This document shows positions 16,887-25,108 of a stretch of DNA of 50,651 nt, piece by piece; position 1 is the first letter of the stretch; each line of letters opens with the position of its first letter. The translations under genes were made by a program, and so were the position numbers. The notes beneath the pieces were generated by a model. It was not told where the DNA came from, searched no databases, and was given only the letters and a program-made list of their open reading frames with translations. The DNA comes from Micromonospora sp. ATCC 39149 (GTDB lineage: Bacteria > Actinomycetota > Actinomycetes > Mycobacteriales > Micromonosporaceae): the NCBI RefSeq assembly GCF_000158815.1, contig NZ_GG657738.1:6150068-6200718 (forward strand), written 5' to 3'.

Positions 16887-17953
16887 CAGGCCACCAGTTC
16901 TTCCGTGCTCACGTCGTAGACCGCCGGGGTCCCGCCGGTGTGCCGCAGCCCGACCGGTGCGTCAGCGGCGAAACGGCCCGTCGGTGGCATCCGAACCCGT
17001 AGGTCGCGCTGGCCGCCGTGGTCAACTACGTAGATGATTTCGTCGCCCAGCCACTCCGCCGAGACCACGCGGGCCGGGACCGAACGTTCCGCCCCTGGTT
17101 CTGTTACCTCCAGCGCCTCCGGCCGTACGCCTGCGACCAGGCAACGGTCGCGCGGCAGGCCCGGTGGTGGCGTGAGGACCAGTCCGCCCTGACTGCGCAG
17201 CTTCCCGTCGGCCACCTCCACCTCGATGAGGTTCATCGGCGGGGAGCCGATGAACGCGGCGCAGAAAAGACTCGCCGGACGGTCGTAGACTTCCAGCGGC
17301 GTGCCGATCTGCTCGACGCGGCCTTTGTTGAGGATGGCGATTCGGTGACCGAGCGACATCGCCTCGACTTGGTCGTGGGTGACGTAGACCATGGTCGTCC
17401 CCAACTGCCCCTGCAGGTGCTTGATCTCCGTGCGCATGTCCGCCCTCAGCTCCGCGTCCAGATTGGTGAGAGGTTCGTCCATGAGGAACGCGCGCGGTCG
17501 TCGCACCAGGGCGCGAGCAAGCGCGACGCGCTGCTGCTCTCCGCCCGACAGCTGGCGCGGTCGCCGGTTCAGGAGCGGACCAAGCCGCATCAGCCGGGCG
17601 GCCTCGTCGACCCGCTCGTGCACCTCCGACTTGGGCAGTCCCTCGGCCCGCAGTGGGAACGCCAGATTGTCGCGGGTTCTCAGATGCGGATAGAGAGCGT
17701 AGAACTGGAACACCATGGCGATGTCGCGCTCGGCGGGCGGCAGGTCGTTGACCAGCGTGTTGCCGATGCGGATGTCGCCCGTCGTCTGCCTCTCCAGGCC
17801 GGCTATGGCCCGCAGCGTGGTCGTCTTGCCGCAACCCGAAGGGCCGAGCATCACGAACAGCTCGCCGTCGCCGATGGACAGGTCCACGTGATCAACCGCG
17901 ACCGTCCCGTCCGGGTAGCGCTTGTGCAGGGCGGTCACCTCGATGCCCGCCAT
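16886..17953 (-). CDS. MalK/UgpC-type ABC transporter ATPase (canonical motifs)
   Basis: This 355-residue ATPase drives uptake of a sugar or polyol with the permeases and binding protein encoded upstream. Walker A GPSGCGKTTT is at 37-46, the Q loop MVFQFYALYP follows, the signature LSGGEQQRVALARAL is near 135-149 and Walker B is RAFLMDEPLTNLD. His193 lies in YVTHDQVEAMSLG. The C-terminal third forms the MalK regulatory domain with repeated FIGSPPMNL and GVRPEALEV motifs. The ATG at 17953 overlaps the preceding permease stop as TGATG, giving tight translational coupling. A longer open frame extends upstream only because of the overlapping permease gene. Confidence 0.95.
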   Translation of the reverse strand: MAGIEVTALHKRYPDGTVAVDHVDLSIGDGELFVMLGPSGCGKTTTLRAIAGLERQTTGDIRIGNTLVNDLPPAERDIAMVFQFYALYPHLRTRDNLAFPLRAEGLPKSEVHERVDEAARLMRLGPLLNRRPRQLSGGEQQRVALARALVRRPRAFLMDEPLTNLDAELRADMRTEIKHLQGQLGTTMVYVTHDQVEAMSLGHRIAILNKGRVEQIGTPLEVYDRPASLFCAAFIGSPPMNLIEVEVADGKLRSQGGLVLTPPPGLPRDRCLVAGVRPEALEVTEPGAERSVPARVVSAEWLGDEIIYVVDHGGQRDLRVRMPPTGRFAADAPVGLRHTGGTPAVYDVSTEELVA

Positions 17954-18864
17954 CAGCGTCGCACCGCCCCGAGCGTCACGCCGGCGACGAGGTGCTTGCG
18001 CACCAGGTAGGCGAAGACGAGTACCGGTAGCGCGAACACCACGGAGGCGGCGGCCACGAGACCCCAGTCCACGGTGGTGCCACCGATGAGGCCGGCGATG
18101 GCGGGTGGAGCCGTCCGCACGTTGTCGCTGGAGGTAAGGAAGATGGCGAACACGAATTCGTTCCACGAGAAGATGAGTGCGAAGACCGCCGTGGCGGCAA
18201 TGCCGGGCACGAGCAGGGGAAGGGTAAAACGCCAGAACGCCTGCAAGCGGGTGTAGCCGTCGAGCATGGCGGCATCCTCGTACTCCGCGGGCACCTCGTC
18301 GACGAACCCCTTCATCATCCAGATCGTGAACGGGAGGTTGTACGCGGCGTAGATGAGGATCAGGCCGAGCTTGCTGTCGATGAGTCCGACTTGGCGGTAC
18401 ATGAGGAAGATCGGGATCACGACTACCACGGGCGGCATGAAGCGGGTGGACAGGATGAAGAAGAGTTGGTCCTTCTTGGCCTTCACGGCGAAGCGTGAGT
18501 AGGCCCAAGCCGCCGGGACCCCCAGCGTGGTGGCCAGCACCGTGGAGGCCCCGGCGACCACGACGGAGTTGAGGAACGAAACGGACAAGGCCGAGCGACC
18601 GCCGCCGGAGGCGACGAACACGTCCTTGAAATGGTCCATAGTGACTTTGAAGCCGAAGAACTCGGCCGGAATGGCGTAGACGTCCCGGTTCTCCTTGATG
18701 GACGTCTCGATCATCCACAGCACCGGGAAGAGCATCACGACGGCCAGCACGGTCAGCAGCGCGATCTCCAGCACGGAGCGGCCCCGGCCGCCAACGCGGC
18801 GCGCGGGGGGCGTGTGATCCCGGGCAGGACCTGTGGACACGGCCTCGTCGACGGAGACGGCCAT
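17953..18864 (-). CDS. MalG/UgpE-type carbohydrate ABC permease
   Basis: This 303-residue inner-membrane subunit of a CUT1 importer has about six membrane segments, starting with LEIALLTVLAVVMLFPVLW and ending with ASVVFALPVLVFAYLV. The EAA loop that contacts the ATPase is clear: EYEDAAMLDGYTRLQAFWRF followed by TLPLLVPG. The N-terminal 25 residues are a charged cytoplasmic tail. Both start and stop overlap neighbouring genes through TGATG. It pairs with the MalF-type permease encoded immediately upstream. Substrate is unknown. Confidence 0.95.
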   Translation of the reverse strand: MAVSVDEAVSTGPARDHTPPARRVGGRGRSVLEIALLTVLAVVMLFPVLWMIETSIKENRDVYAIPAEFFGFKVTMDHFKDVFVASGGGRSALSVSFLNSVVVAGASTVLATTLGVPAAWAYSRFAVKAKKDQLFFILSTRFMPPVVVVIPIFLMYRQVGLIDSKLGLILIYAAYNLPFTIWMMKGFVDEVPAEYEDAAMLDGYTRLQAFWRFTLPLLVPGIAATAVFALIFSWNEFVFAIFLTSSDNVRTAPPAIAGLIGGTTVDWGLVAAASVVFALPVLVFAYLVRKHLVAGVTLGAVRR

Positions 18865-19811
18865 CAGCCCTCCTTGAGCTTGTTCAAGTAGCGCAGGTAG
18901 AGCTGCGTGAGGACGATGACGACGAGGACCATGAGGATCCCGTACGCCGAGGCGGTTCCGGTGTTGAAGCCCAGGAACGCGACCTTGTAGACGTGAAACG
19001 ACAACGTCTCGGTGGAGACCCCCGGACCTCCGCTGGTGAGGATGTAGACGAGGTCGAACAGCCGGAAGGCCTCGATGGCCCTGAACAACACGGCGATGAG
19101 GAGCAGCGGCCACACCAGCGGAAGAGTGATGGTGCGGAACCGGAACCACTCGGACGCCCGGTCGATCGAGGCGGCTTCGTACAGGTACTTGGGAACCGCG
19201 GTAAGGCCCGCCAGTGCGATGAGCATGATGAACGGCGTCCATTGCCAGGTGTCGACCACGATCAGGGAAATCAACGCCGTTCGCTGCCGGGTGAGCCACT
19301 CCACCTGTCCCAGGCCGAGCGAGCCGAGCATGCTGTTGATCACGCCGAATTGCGCGTCGAGCATGAATCGCCAGAACAGCCCGACCACGACCGGTGACAG
19401 CATCATCGGAACCAGGAACAGAGTGGTCAGCAGTCCGCGCCCGTGCGTGCGCCGTGAGATCAGGTAGGCGATGGCGAAACCGAGCACGGTCTGCAGGCCG
19501 ACCGCGCCTACCACGTAGATCAACGTCGTCAAGGCCCTCTGGTGGACCTGCGCCGACTTCAGGATGGCGGTGTAGTTCCCGAACCCAATGAAATGGGCGG
19601 GCCCCCCGCGGGTGGCCGAGTAGTCGGTGAAAGACAGGTACAACGCCCACAGCAACGGGAACACCGACATTGCGAGCAGCAGCAGCAGCGCGGGGGAGAT
19701 GAAGGCCACGGCGAGCCCGCGGTCGCTCAGCCGGCGGGACCGACCCGGTGCAGGTGGCGTCGCAGACGCCACCTGCACCGCGTCGGTCCTCAGAGGGACG
19801 GGGTCGCTCAC
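18864..19811 (-). CDS. MalF/UgpA-type carbohydrate ABC permease
   Basis: This 315-residue membrane protein is the second channel subunit of the CUT1 importer. It has six membrane segments (for example AVAFISPALLLLLAMSVFPL, LLTTLFLVPMMLSPVVVGLF) and an EAA motif YLYEAASIDRASEWFRFRTI-TLPLV. The GTG at 19811 overlaps the binding-protein stop by 4 bases (GTGA), and the stop overlaps the next permease start by 1 base. The arrangement binding protein, permease, permease, ATPase, ATPase is that of trehalose, maltose or polyol transporters in actinomycetes. Confidence 0.95.
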   Translation of the reverse strand: MSDPVPLRTDAVQVASATPPAPGRSRRLSDRGLAVAFISPALLLLLAMSVFPLLWALYLSFTDYSATRGGPAHFIGFGNYTAILKSAQVHQRALTTLIYVVGAVGLQTVLGFAIAYLISRRTHGRGLLTTLFLVPMMLSPVVVGLFWRFMLDAQFGVINSMLGSLGLGQVEWLTRQRTALISLIVVDTWQWTPFIMLIALAGLTAVPKYLYEAASIDRASEWFRFRTITLPLVWPLLLIAVLFRAIEAFRLFDLVYILTSGGPGVSTETLSFHVYKVAFLGFNTGTASAYGILMVLVVIVLTQLYLRYLNKLKEG

Positions 19812-21241
19812 AGTCCGCCGCCGCCCTTGCGGCTGCTGGAGTCGAGCACGCCCTGCTGTTCCTTGGCGATGTCGTCGAGCGCATCCTTCGGCTTCTTCGC
19901 GCCGTTGAGAGCCGCGTTCACGTTGGTGTTCTCAATGTCGACGAGGCGCGCGTACTCGGGCACGTTCCACATGTCCCGCATCCGGGGAACCGAGTCGGTG
20001 TACACCTGGTTGAACGGCCCGGCATTGAGGAACTCGGGCGACTCCAGGGCGTCCGTACGCGATGGCACACCGCCAGCGGCGGCCCACTTCTTCTGGATAT
20101 CAGCCCGCTCGAACCACTTCATGAAGTTCAGGGCCTCCGCCTGGTTTGCCGTGGAGGAGTAGGCCGACACGTGCATCCCCATACCGCCGAGAGGGACCAG
20201 GTTCGTCTTCTGGCTCGGCAGGGTGGCAAAACCCAGCTTGTCGAGAATTTGCTCCCGCGTGGTGCCGAGCGTCGACTGCTTCGGATCAAGCAGGCCGCCG
20301 CTCGCGGCGATCCAGTTGAACGCGATGCATGCCTTGCCCTGGGCGACCGCCGCGTTCACCTCGTCGATGAACCAGTTGCCGGAGCCCTTGGCGGTCAGCG
20401 GCTTCATCTTGTTGACCAGGACGTCCATCGCCTCCTGGCCCGCAGCGTCGTTGAGGACGCCCTCGATCTTGCGCGTCTTGGCGTCCCAGAGGTTGCCGCC
20501 GTAGACGCCGTTGACCGTGTTGTAGGTGACGGCAGCGGCGTCGGAGCCGTTGGCCTGGTGGAAAGCCAGCCCGCTGACGCCGGGGTTGTCCGCCTGGCAC
20601 CTCTCGGCGACTGAGATCATCTGGTCCCAGGTCTGCGGTGGCTTGTCGCCGATCAGGTCCTTGCGGTAGATCATCGTCCAGGTGTCGCCGAGCAGCGGCA
20701 GTCCGTACAGGCTGGCGTTTTCGTCGCGCTTGCCGGTCTCCGCCTGGGGAAACTGGCCGTAGGCCGCCAGGAGGTACGGGTTGTAGGCCTTGACGTCGAT
20801 GTTGTTCTTGACGAAGTCGGTGATGTCGAGGATGTTGCCGTTCGTCACGGCCTCGCCGATGTGTTGCGAGTCCAGGATCGCGATGTCGAAGTCGGTCTTG
20901 CGCGCGGCGAACTGGGTGAACATCGCGTCGTGCCAGTTCGCGTTCGGCACGGTGTTGACCTTGATGGTCGCGTTCGGTCGCTCCTTTTTGTACTCCGCGT
21001 TCGCGAAGGCTTCCAGTGCGTGGGCGGGAGGCCAGTCGAACCAGATGAAGCTGAGGGTCAGCGGGTCCTTGGTGAGCTCCGGGATGGCCGCCGGTGCCTT
21101 GGGGGCGCTCGCCTTCGCGCCGTCGTCCTGGCCATCGCCGCAAGCCGCCACGGTCGTGGTCACCAGCAGCATGGCCGCCGTCGCCAGCAGCACCTTTCGA
21201 CCAGAAACGGAAATTCGTCCCATTCGCTGTGGATACCGCAT
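19808..21241 (-). CDS. Extracellular solute-binding lipoprotein of a CUT1 sugar/polyol importer
   Basis: This 477-residue periplasmic-type binding protein is tethered to the membrane. The N-terminus has a short basic segment, a hydrophobic stretch LLATAAMLLVTTT and lipobox VAAC with lipid-modified Cys34, followed by a flexible DGQDDGAKAS linker. The mature part shows family-1 binding-protein features (TLSFIWFDWPPAHALEAF, FDIAILDSQHIGEAV, NGVYGGNLWD). It is first in the operon with the two permeases and two ATPases. ATG 21241 or the in-frame ATG at 21223 could be used; both leave the signal peptide intact. The ligand is likely a sugar or sugar alcohol, but no specificity motif is visible. Confidence 0.93.
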   Translation of the reverse strand: MRYPQRMGRISVSGRKVLLATAAMLLVTTTVAACGDGQDDGAKASAPKAPAAIPELTKDPLTLSFIWFDWPPAHALEAFANAEYKKERPNATIKVNTVPNANWHDAMFTQFAARKTDFDIAILDSQHIGEAVTNGNILDITDFVKNNIDVKAYNPYLLAAYGQFPQAETGKRDENASLYGLPLLGDTWTMIYRKDLIGDKPPQTWDQMISVAERCQADNPGVSGLAFHQANGSDAAAVTYNTVNGVYGGNLWDAKTRKIEGVLNDAAGQEAMDVLVNKMKPLTAKGSGNWFIDEVNAAVAQGKACIAFNWIAASGGLLDPKQSTLGTTREQILDKLGFATLPSQKTNLVPLGGMGMHVSAYSSTANQAEALNFMKWFERADIQKKWAAAGGVPSRTDALESPEFLNAGPFNQVYTDSVPRMRDMWNVPEYARLVDIENTNVNAALNGAKKPKDALDDIAKEQQGVLDSSSRKGGGGL

Positions 21242-21630
21242 CTTCTTGCCTGCTTTCCGGGTGGGGACTTCTAGAGCCTCGCTATGTGCCTCGCCGAGCA
21301 GGTGCTGGGTTGTTCAGGCGTGTTGCCGGGCTGTCGCGGGGGCCGCCCCGCGGGCCGGCGTCACGAGTGCGCCGCGATGTACCGGGTCTTCATGCCGTCG
21401 AGAAGTCCTTCGGTTCGTCTGCGGCCGGTGACGAACCGAGCAGGACGTCGATCATGCCCATCGGAACTCAAGGTGATCGAAGTAGAGCGATGGCGGGCGG
21501 TTCCGCGATGGTGCAGGATGGCGGGCATCCGACGCTTTTCCTATACGATCGATTGGGGCGTCAGCATGCCGCAGCGTCGTGACTGATGTCAACAGGTTCA
21601 CGAAGGCGCAAGAAGGGACCTCACGTCACG
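21242..21630. promoter_or_regulatory. Divergent promoter region between the importer operon and the GntR regulator
   Basis: This 389-base gap separates divergently transcribed genes, so it should hold both promoters and the regulator's operator. A TATACGAT at about 21542 could be a -10 element for the regulator. I could not find a convincing palindrome of the FadR/GntR type (TGGTNNNACCA). AGAAGGGA at 21611-21618 serves as the regulator's ribosome site. Confidence 0.5.
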
Positions 21631-22374
21631 ATGGACGACGAAGCGATGATCGCGCGGGGCCGTAGGGCCGTGACGGGCGGAATGCCGCCGGGAAGGTCTG
21701 GCGGCCGGCTTGCCGACGAGGTGTACGACACGCTGCTCGGACAGCTGATGTCGCTACGGATCGAGCCTGGCTCCCGCGTCACGATCGACGTCCTGGCGCG
21801 AGAGTTGGGGGTCTCGCAGACGCCGATCCGAGACGCTCTGAACCGTATGGAGGCCGAGGGCCTGGTCGTGCGTGTGCCCCATGCTGGCTACCGCATTCCC
21901 CCCCAAATCACCCGGCATCGATTCGAGGACATGCTCGAGGTCCGCCTGCTCCTCGAGCCGGCAGCGGCGCGCAGATCCGCCGAACGCGCCTCCTCGGAGC
22001 AGGTGGCCGGTCTGCGACGAATGCTGGAGGAGATGGCGGAGTTGGAGGGGGGCAAAGGGCCCATGGCCTATGGCGCCTTCGGGCTGCGCGACGCCGCTTT
22101 TCACGATCTCGTCGCCCTGAGCGCGGAGAACCAGGTCATCCGTGAAGCGCTCGCTCGCCTGCACAGCCACGTGCACCTCTTCAGGCTTCACCACGACACC
22201 CAGGTCACTCACTTGGCCATGGCCGAGCACGAGGAAGTTGTGGCCGCGATCGCCGCGCGTGACCCCGACGCCGCCGCCTACGCGATGCGTCGGCACATCT
22301 TGCGGTCCGGCGAGCGTTTCCGACGATTGTTCGACGAGGCCAAGGATGCGGACGCAATGGCGGTGGCGGCTTGA
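21631..22374 (+). CDS. GntR-family transcriptional regulator (FadR/FCD subfamily)
   Basis: This 247-residue regulator has an N-terminal winged helix (about 25-90: DEVYDTLLGQLMSLRI, LARELGVSQTPIRDALNRME, VVRVPHAGYRI) and a C-terminal all-helical FCD ligand domain. The latter has metal/ligand-type residues in RLLLEPAAARR, DAAFHDLVALSAENQ and HEEVVAAIAARD. I prefer the ATG at 21631, which has AGAAGGGA 12 bases upstream; an in-frame ATG at 21586 has no ribosome site. It is divergent from the importer/dehydrogenase operon, so it very likely controls that operon in response to its substrate or an intermediate. Confidence 0.93.
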   Translation: MDDEAMIARGRRAVTGGMPPGRSGGRLADEVYDTLLGQLMSLRIEPGSRVTIDVLARELGVSQTPIRDALNRMEAEGLVVRVPHAGYRIPPQITRHRFEDMLEVRLLLEPAAARRSAERASSEQVAGLRRMLEEMAELEGGKGPMAYGAFGLRDAAFHDLVALSAENQVIREALARLHSHVHLFRLHHDTQVTHLAMAEHEEVVAAIAARDPDAAAYAMRRHILRSGERFRRLFDEAKDADAMAVAA

Positions 22375-22461
22375 CGGGCGGGCGGGGCAGAGGAATGCTA
22401 GCCCAATCGGATCGGATTGGATCGCGTCCACCTCACCGCCACCAGATGCGAGGAGAAGCAG

Positions 22462-23031
22462 GTGCCCAGAGCGCTGCTCCTGACCGGCGACGCCGCCGAG
22501 GAACTCGACACCATGTACCCCTACTACCGCGTGCAGGAGGGTGGCTGGGACGTTGACGTCTCGTCACGGACGCTGCGTGACGTGCAACTGGTCATCCACG
22601 AGTTCGACCCCAACTCCGACGCCTACGTGGAGAAGAACGGCCGGAAGCTGCCGGTTGACGTGCCCTGGGCCGACGTCGACGTCGAGCGCTATGACGCCCT
22701 CATCATCCCCGGGGGACGTGCCCCCGAGTGGATCCGGGTCGACGCCGACGTCAGGCGCATCACCGAGCACTTCTTCGCGCGCAACCTCCCCATCGCGCTG
22801 GTGTGCCACGGCGCGCAGGTACCAGCGGTGTACGGGCTACTGAAGGGTCGAAAGACGGCGTGCTTCCCCCCCATCACCGGTGACATGGAGAACGCGGGCG
22901 CGACGGTCATCGACGCTCCCGACGTCGTGGACGGCAACCTCGTCTCCTGCCGGGGGTGGCCCGACATGCCGCAATTCGGCAGGGCGATGATGGAGGTCTT
23001 TTCGAAGTCCGTCAACCCCGCATCGGCATGA
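22462..23031 (+). CDS. DJ-1/PfpI family protein
   Basis: This 189-residue protein has the class I glutamine amidotransferase-like fold. It begins PRALLLTGDAAEELD, contains the loop YDALIIPGGRAPEWIR and has the nucleophile elbow IALVCHGAQVPAVYG with Cys-His, the signature of PfpI-type proteases, chaperones or deglycases. The GTG at 22462 is preceded by AGGAGAAG; a longer in-frame ATG at 22417 has no comparable site. It lies 87 bases after the GntR gene and 19 bases before a hydrolase gene, likely one transcript. A role in handling reactive aldehydes or in a hydrolytic catabolic step is possible; the family is sure and the reaction is not. Confidence 0.88.
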   Translation: MPRALLLTGDAAEELDTMYPYYRVQEGGWDVDVSSRTLRDVQLVIHEFDPNSDAYVEKNGRKLPVDVPWADVDVERYDALIIPGGRAPEWIRVDADVRRITEHFFARNLPIALVCHGAQVPAVYGLLKGRKTACFPPITGDMENAGATVIDAPDVVDGNLVSCRGWPDMPQFGRAMMEVFSKSVNPASA

Positions 23032-23050
23032 GCACACCTGGCTTGCCCCG

Positions 23051-23872
23051 GTGACGGCACTTCGGACCGTCGCAGTCGACGGTTCCCCCGTCCACGTCCT
23101 GGAGAGCGGCACCGGGCCCGCGGTGCTGATGCTGCACGGCTCCGGACCCGGCACGACCGGGTCCGGCGCCTGGGCAACGACGGTGGAGGCGCTGGGCACT
23201 TCCTGGCACCTGGTGGCTCCTGACCAGGCGGGGTTCGGCCGTACACCTATCCCGGCGGGCTCCAGGGGTGGGCTCCGGCTGTGGACGGAGCAGGCCGCGG
23301 GCCTAATGGATGCTCTCGGTATCGAGCACTACGCCGTGGTGGGTCACTCCATGGGCGGTGCCGTGGCGCTGGCGTTGGCGGCCGCGCGCCCCCAGCAGGT
23401 CACCCGTGTCGTGGCGGTCTCGACGATGGGCGCTCCCGGGGCGCCGCTGTCCGCCGATCTCGACGCGATCTGGGCCGCCCCCGCCGGCCCGCTCGGGGCA
23501 CGAGACATGCTGAGTCGCCTCGTCCTCGACCAAGCGCTCGTGACCGACTCGGCCGTCGATGCCCGTGCAGCTGCGATGCGAGCGGGGGCGGCCGCATTCG
23601 CGTCGTTGTTCCCTCCACCTAGGGCACGATGGGTCGACGAACTCACCCTCTCGGCGCACACGCTGGCAGCGGTCCGCGCCCCCGTGCTACTCGTTCACGG
23701 CGCCGAGGATCGAGTCACCCCGCTCGAGACGGCAGCCCAGCCCCTGCTGGAACACCTGACCGATGTCCGTCTGCACGTGCTCGGCCGATGCGGGCACGTG
23801 CCGGCGATCGAGCACCCGTACGAGTTCAGGCTACTGTTGTCGTGCTTCCTCCGCCGGGACCGAGGTCACTAA
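23051..23872 (+). CDS. Alpha/beta hydrolase, meta-cleavage-product hydrolase-like
   Basis: This 273-residue alpha/beta-hydrolase resembles carbon-carbon bond hydrolases that cleave ring-fission products (BphD/HsaD type). The oxyanion region reads MLHGSGPGTTGSGAW, close to that family's GGGPGASGW-type motif. The nucleophile is in VVGHSMGGAV, the acid in LVHGAEDRVTP and the base in GRCGHVPAIEHP. The start is GTG at 23051 with no strong ribosome site, probably coupled to the DJ-1-like gene 19 bases upstream. With two aldehyde dehydrogenases and an alcohol dehydrogenase across the divergent promoter, it points to breakdown of an aromatic or cyclic compound, though no ring-cleaving dioxygenase is visible. 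Confidence 0.82.
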   Translation: MTALRTVAVDGSPVHVLESGTGPAVLMLHGSGPGTTGSGAWATTVEALGTSWHLVAPDQAGFGRTPIPAGSRGGLRLWTEQAAGLMDALGIEHYAVVGHSMGGAVALALAAARPQQVTRVVAVSTMGAPGAPLSADLDAIWAAPAGPLGARDMLSRLVLDQALVTDSAVDARAAAMRAGAAAFASLFPPPRARWVDELTLSAHTLAAVRAPVLLVHGAEDRVTPLETAAQPLLEHLTDVRLHVLGRCGHVPAIEHPYEFRLLLSCFLRRDRGH

Positions 23873-23932
23873 TTGCTGCGGCAGGTCCGCAGCCCGTGCC
23901 GCCAGGTCCGCACCGCAGGTGCTTACGCATGC

Positions 23933-24139
23933 TCAGCGCTGAGCAGGTTCCCACCACACCAGGTTGGCGGCCACCTGGCCCACCGGTTCGATGATCTCCC
24001 ACGCCTCGGCTATCAGCCCGTCGTCGATCCGCCAGATGTCGACGACCGCGATCTCCGGTCCCGCGTCGGGAAGCCAGCGCCGCGAGTACATCACGACGTG
24101 ATCGCCGTCGGTTAGCACCTGATGGATCTCGACCTGCAT
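23933..24139 (-). pseudogene. SnoaL/NTF2-like protein remnant (C-terminal part)
   Basis: The 68-codon frame reads VEIHQVLTDGDHVVMYSR, then EIAVVDIWRIDDGLIAEAWE and ends NLVWW, which is the second half of a SnoaL-like/NTF2-fold protein. Resemblance extends upstream of the ATG as DSLAAVRAALVPLAG until a TAG near 24187, and the usual first half of about 60 residues is absent. It is therefore probably a truncated gene. SnoaL-like proteins are common in polyketide and oxidative pathways, but nothing here shows activity. Confidence 0.65.
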
Positions 24140-24397
24140 ACCGGCGAGCGGTACCAGTGCGGCGCGGACGGCGGCGAGCGAGTCCTACTACCCGGCGGAC
24201 GCGGAGAGTGCCGCCTACTTCACGGAGTAGCCTACTTGTGCCGCCCGATCGAGCGCGGCGGGCTGTCCGTCAGTCTCTTGATCAGGTGCGCGGATCTGCC
24301 GAAACCAGCTCGCTACCTGGCGTTACGGCCGACCTCGGCGCGGCAGTCGCAGTCCATGAACACGTGATTGATCAGCCCATCGGGCAAAGCCAGTCGA

Positions 24398-24640
24398 TCA
24401 GGTGCCCCGCGATGCCTCAGACGTGCCGGACCGGGGCACCAGGACCACCACCGCAGTTTCGGACGAGCGCCGGGCAGCGTAGCCATCCAGGTTCTTGTCG
24501 ATCTCACGCCAGCGGGCCCACAGCCGCGACCGTTCGTCGCCTGTCGCAGCATGACCACGCACCGGCCGCGGCCCGTCAACCAGGTCAACGGTCGCGTCCG
24601 GGTGCGCCTGCAGATTGAGCCACCAGGCCGCGGGTCGCGG
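24398..24640 (-). pseudogene. Ddn-type deazaflavin (F420)-dependent nitroreductase family remnant
   Basis: The minus strand encodes PRPAAWWLNLQAHPDATVDL, then GDERSRLWARW and SETAVVVLVPRSG, which match the C-terminal half of the F420H2-dependent nitroreductase/Ddn family. The N-terminal half, with the cofactor-binding start, is missing; in its place, at about 24640, the sequence turns into transposase code in another frame. The open frame that extends upstream is therefore artificial. Confidence 0.7.
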
Positions 24641-24794
24641 GTGGGGCGTCGGTGGCGAGTTCGTGGTGTCCGCGTCGGAGGTTCTGCACGAAGGCGTGGC
24701 CGGTGACGATCGTCTGGGCGGTCCGGTCGGTGCGGAGTCCGCGCATCGGTCCGAGCCGGTGTTTGAGCTGGCTGTGGTCGGCCTCGATCGTCCC
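24640..24794 (-). pseudogene. IS6-type transposase C-terminal fragment
   Basis: Translation gives TIEADHSQLKHRLGPMRGL followed by RTDRTAQTIVTGHAFVQNLR and RGHHEL, the conserved C-terminus of IS6-family transposases, including the last acidic residue of the DDE triad in TIEADH. No N-terminal part precedes it and no inverted repeat is evident, so it is a scar. It joins directly to the nitroreductase remnant at about 24640. Confidence 0.75.
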
Positions 24795-25108
24795 TCATCA
24801 GGGGGCACCGTTCCACGGGCTTCCGCGGCCTTCCCTTACCGCGCAACGGGTTCGGGCGTGTCTGCAACCAACCACCTAAATCGGCCACCCTCCACACTCA
24901 CGCCGTTACATGGAGAGGCCCAGCGAATTTCGTCACCCGCCGCAAGTCAGATCAAATCGACGCCAACCATTCAATAAAGTTGATGTCTTGTCAGTTACGC
25001 CACCTACTGTTAGCGTTCATGTACAGGTAGAAACTCTCTGCTTTGCAGAGTCGACCTTTCCCGCGCCCGCAAATGGGAGCCAGACGTGCGATTCTCGCGA
25101 CGAAGAAT
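24795..25108. promoter_or_regulatory. AT-richer leader and promoter region of the RiPP-type operon
   Basis: From about 24930 the base composition drops markedly compared with flanking DNA. TTGATG near 24979 and TACTGT about 19 bases further could be promoter elements, though spacing is long. CTCTGC-TTT-GCAGAG at 25036-25050 is a perfect 6-bp inverted repeat in the presumed leader of the exporter gene. No functional assignment is possible. The first 130 bases look like degraded mobile-element DNA. Confidence 0.45.

Noticed and set aside
24170..24232. Plus-strand frame ending SESYYPADAESAAYFTE before a stop
   Set aside because: Protein-like composition but too short, with no start or family match; it lies antisense to the SnoaL remnant border.
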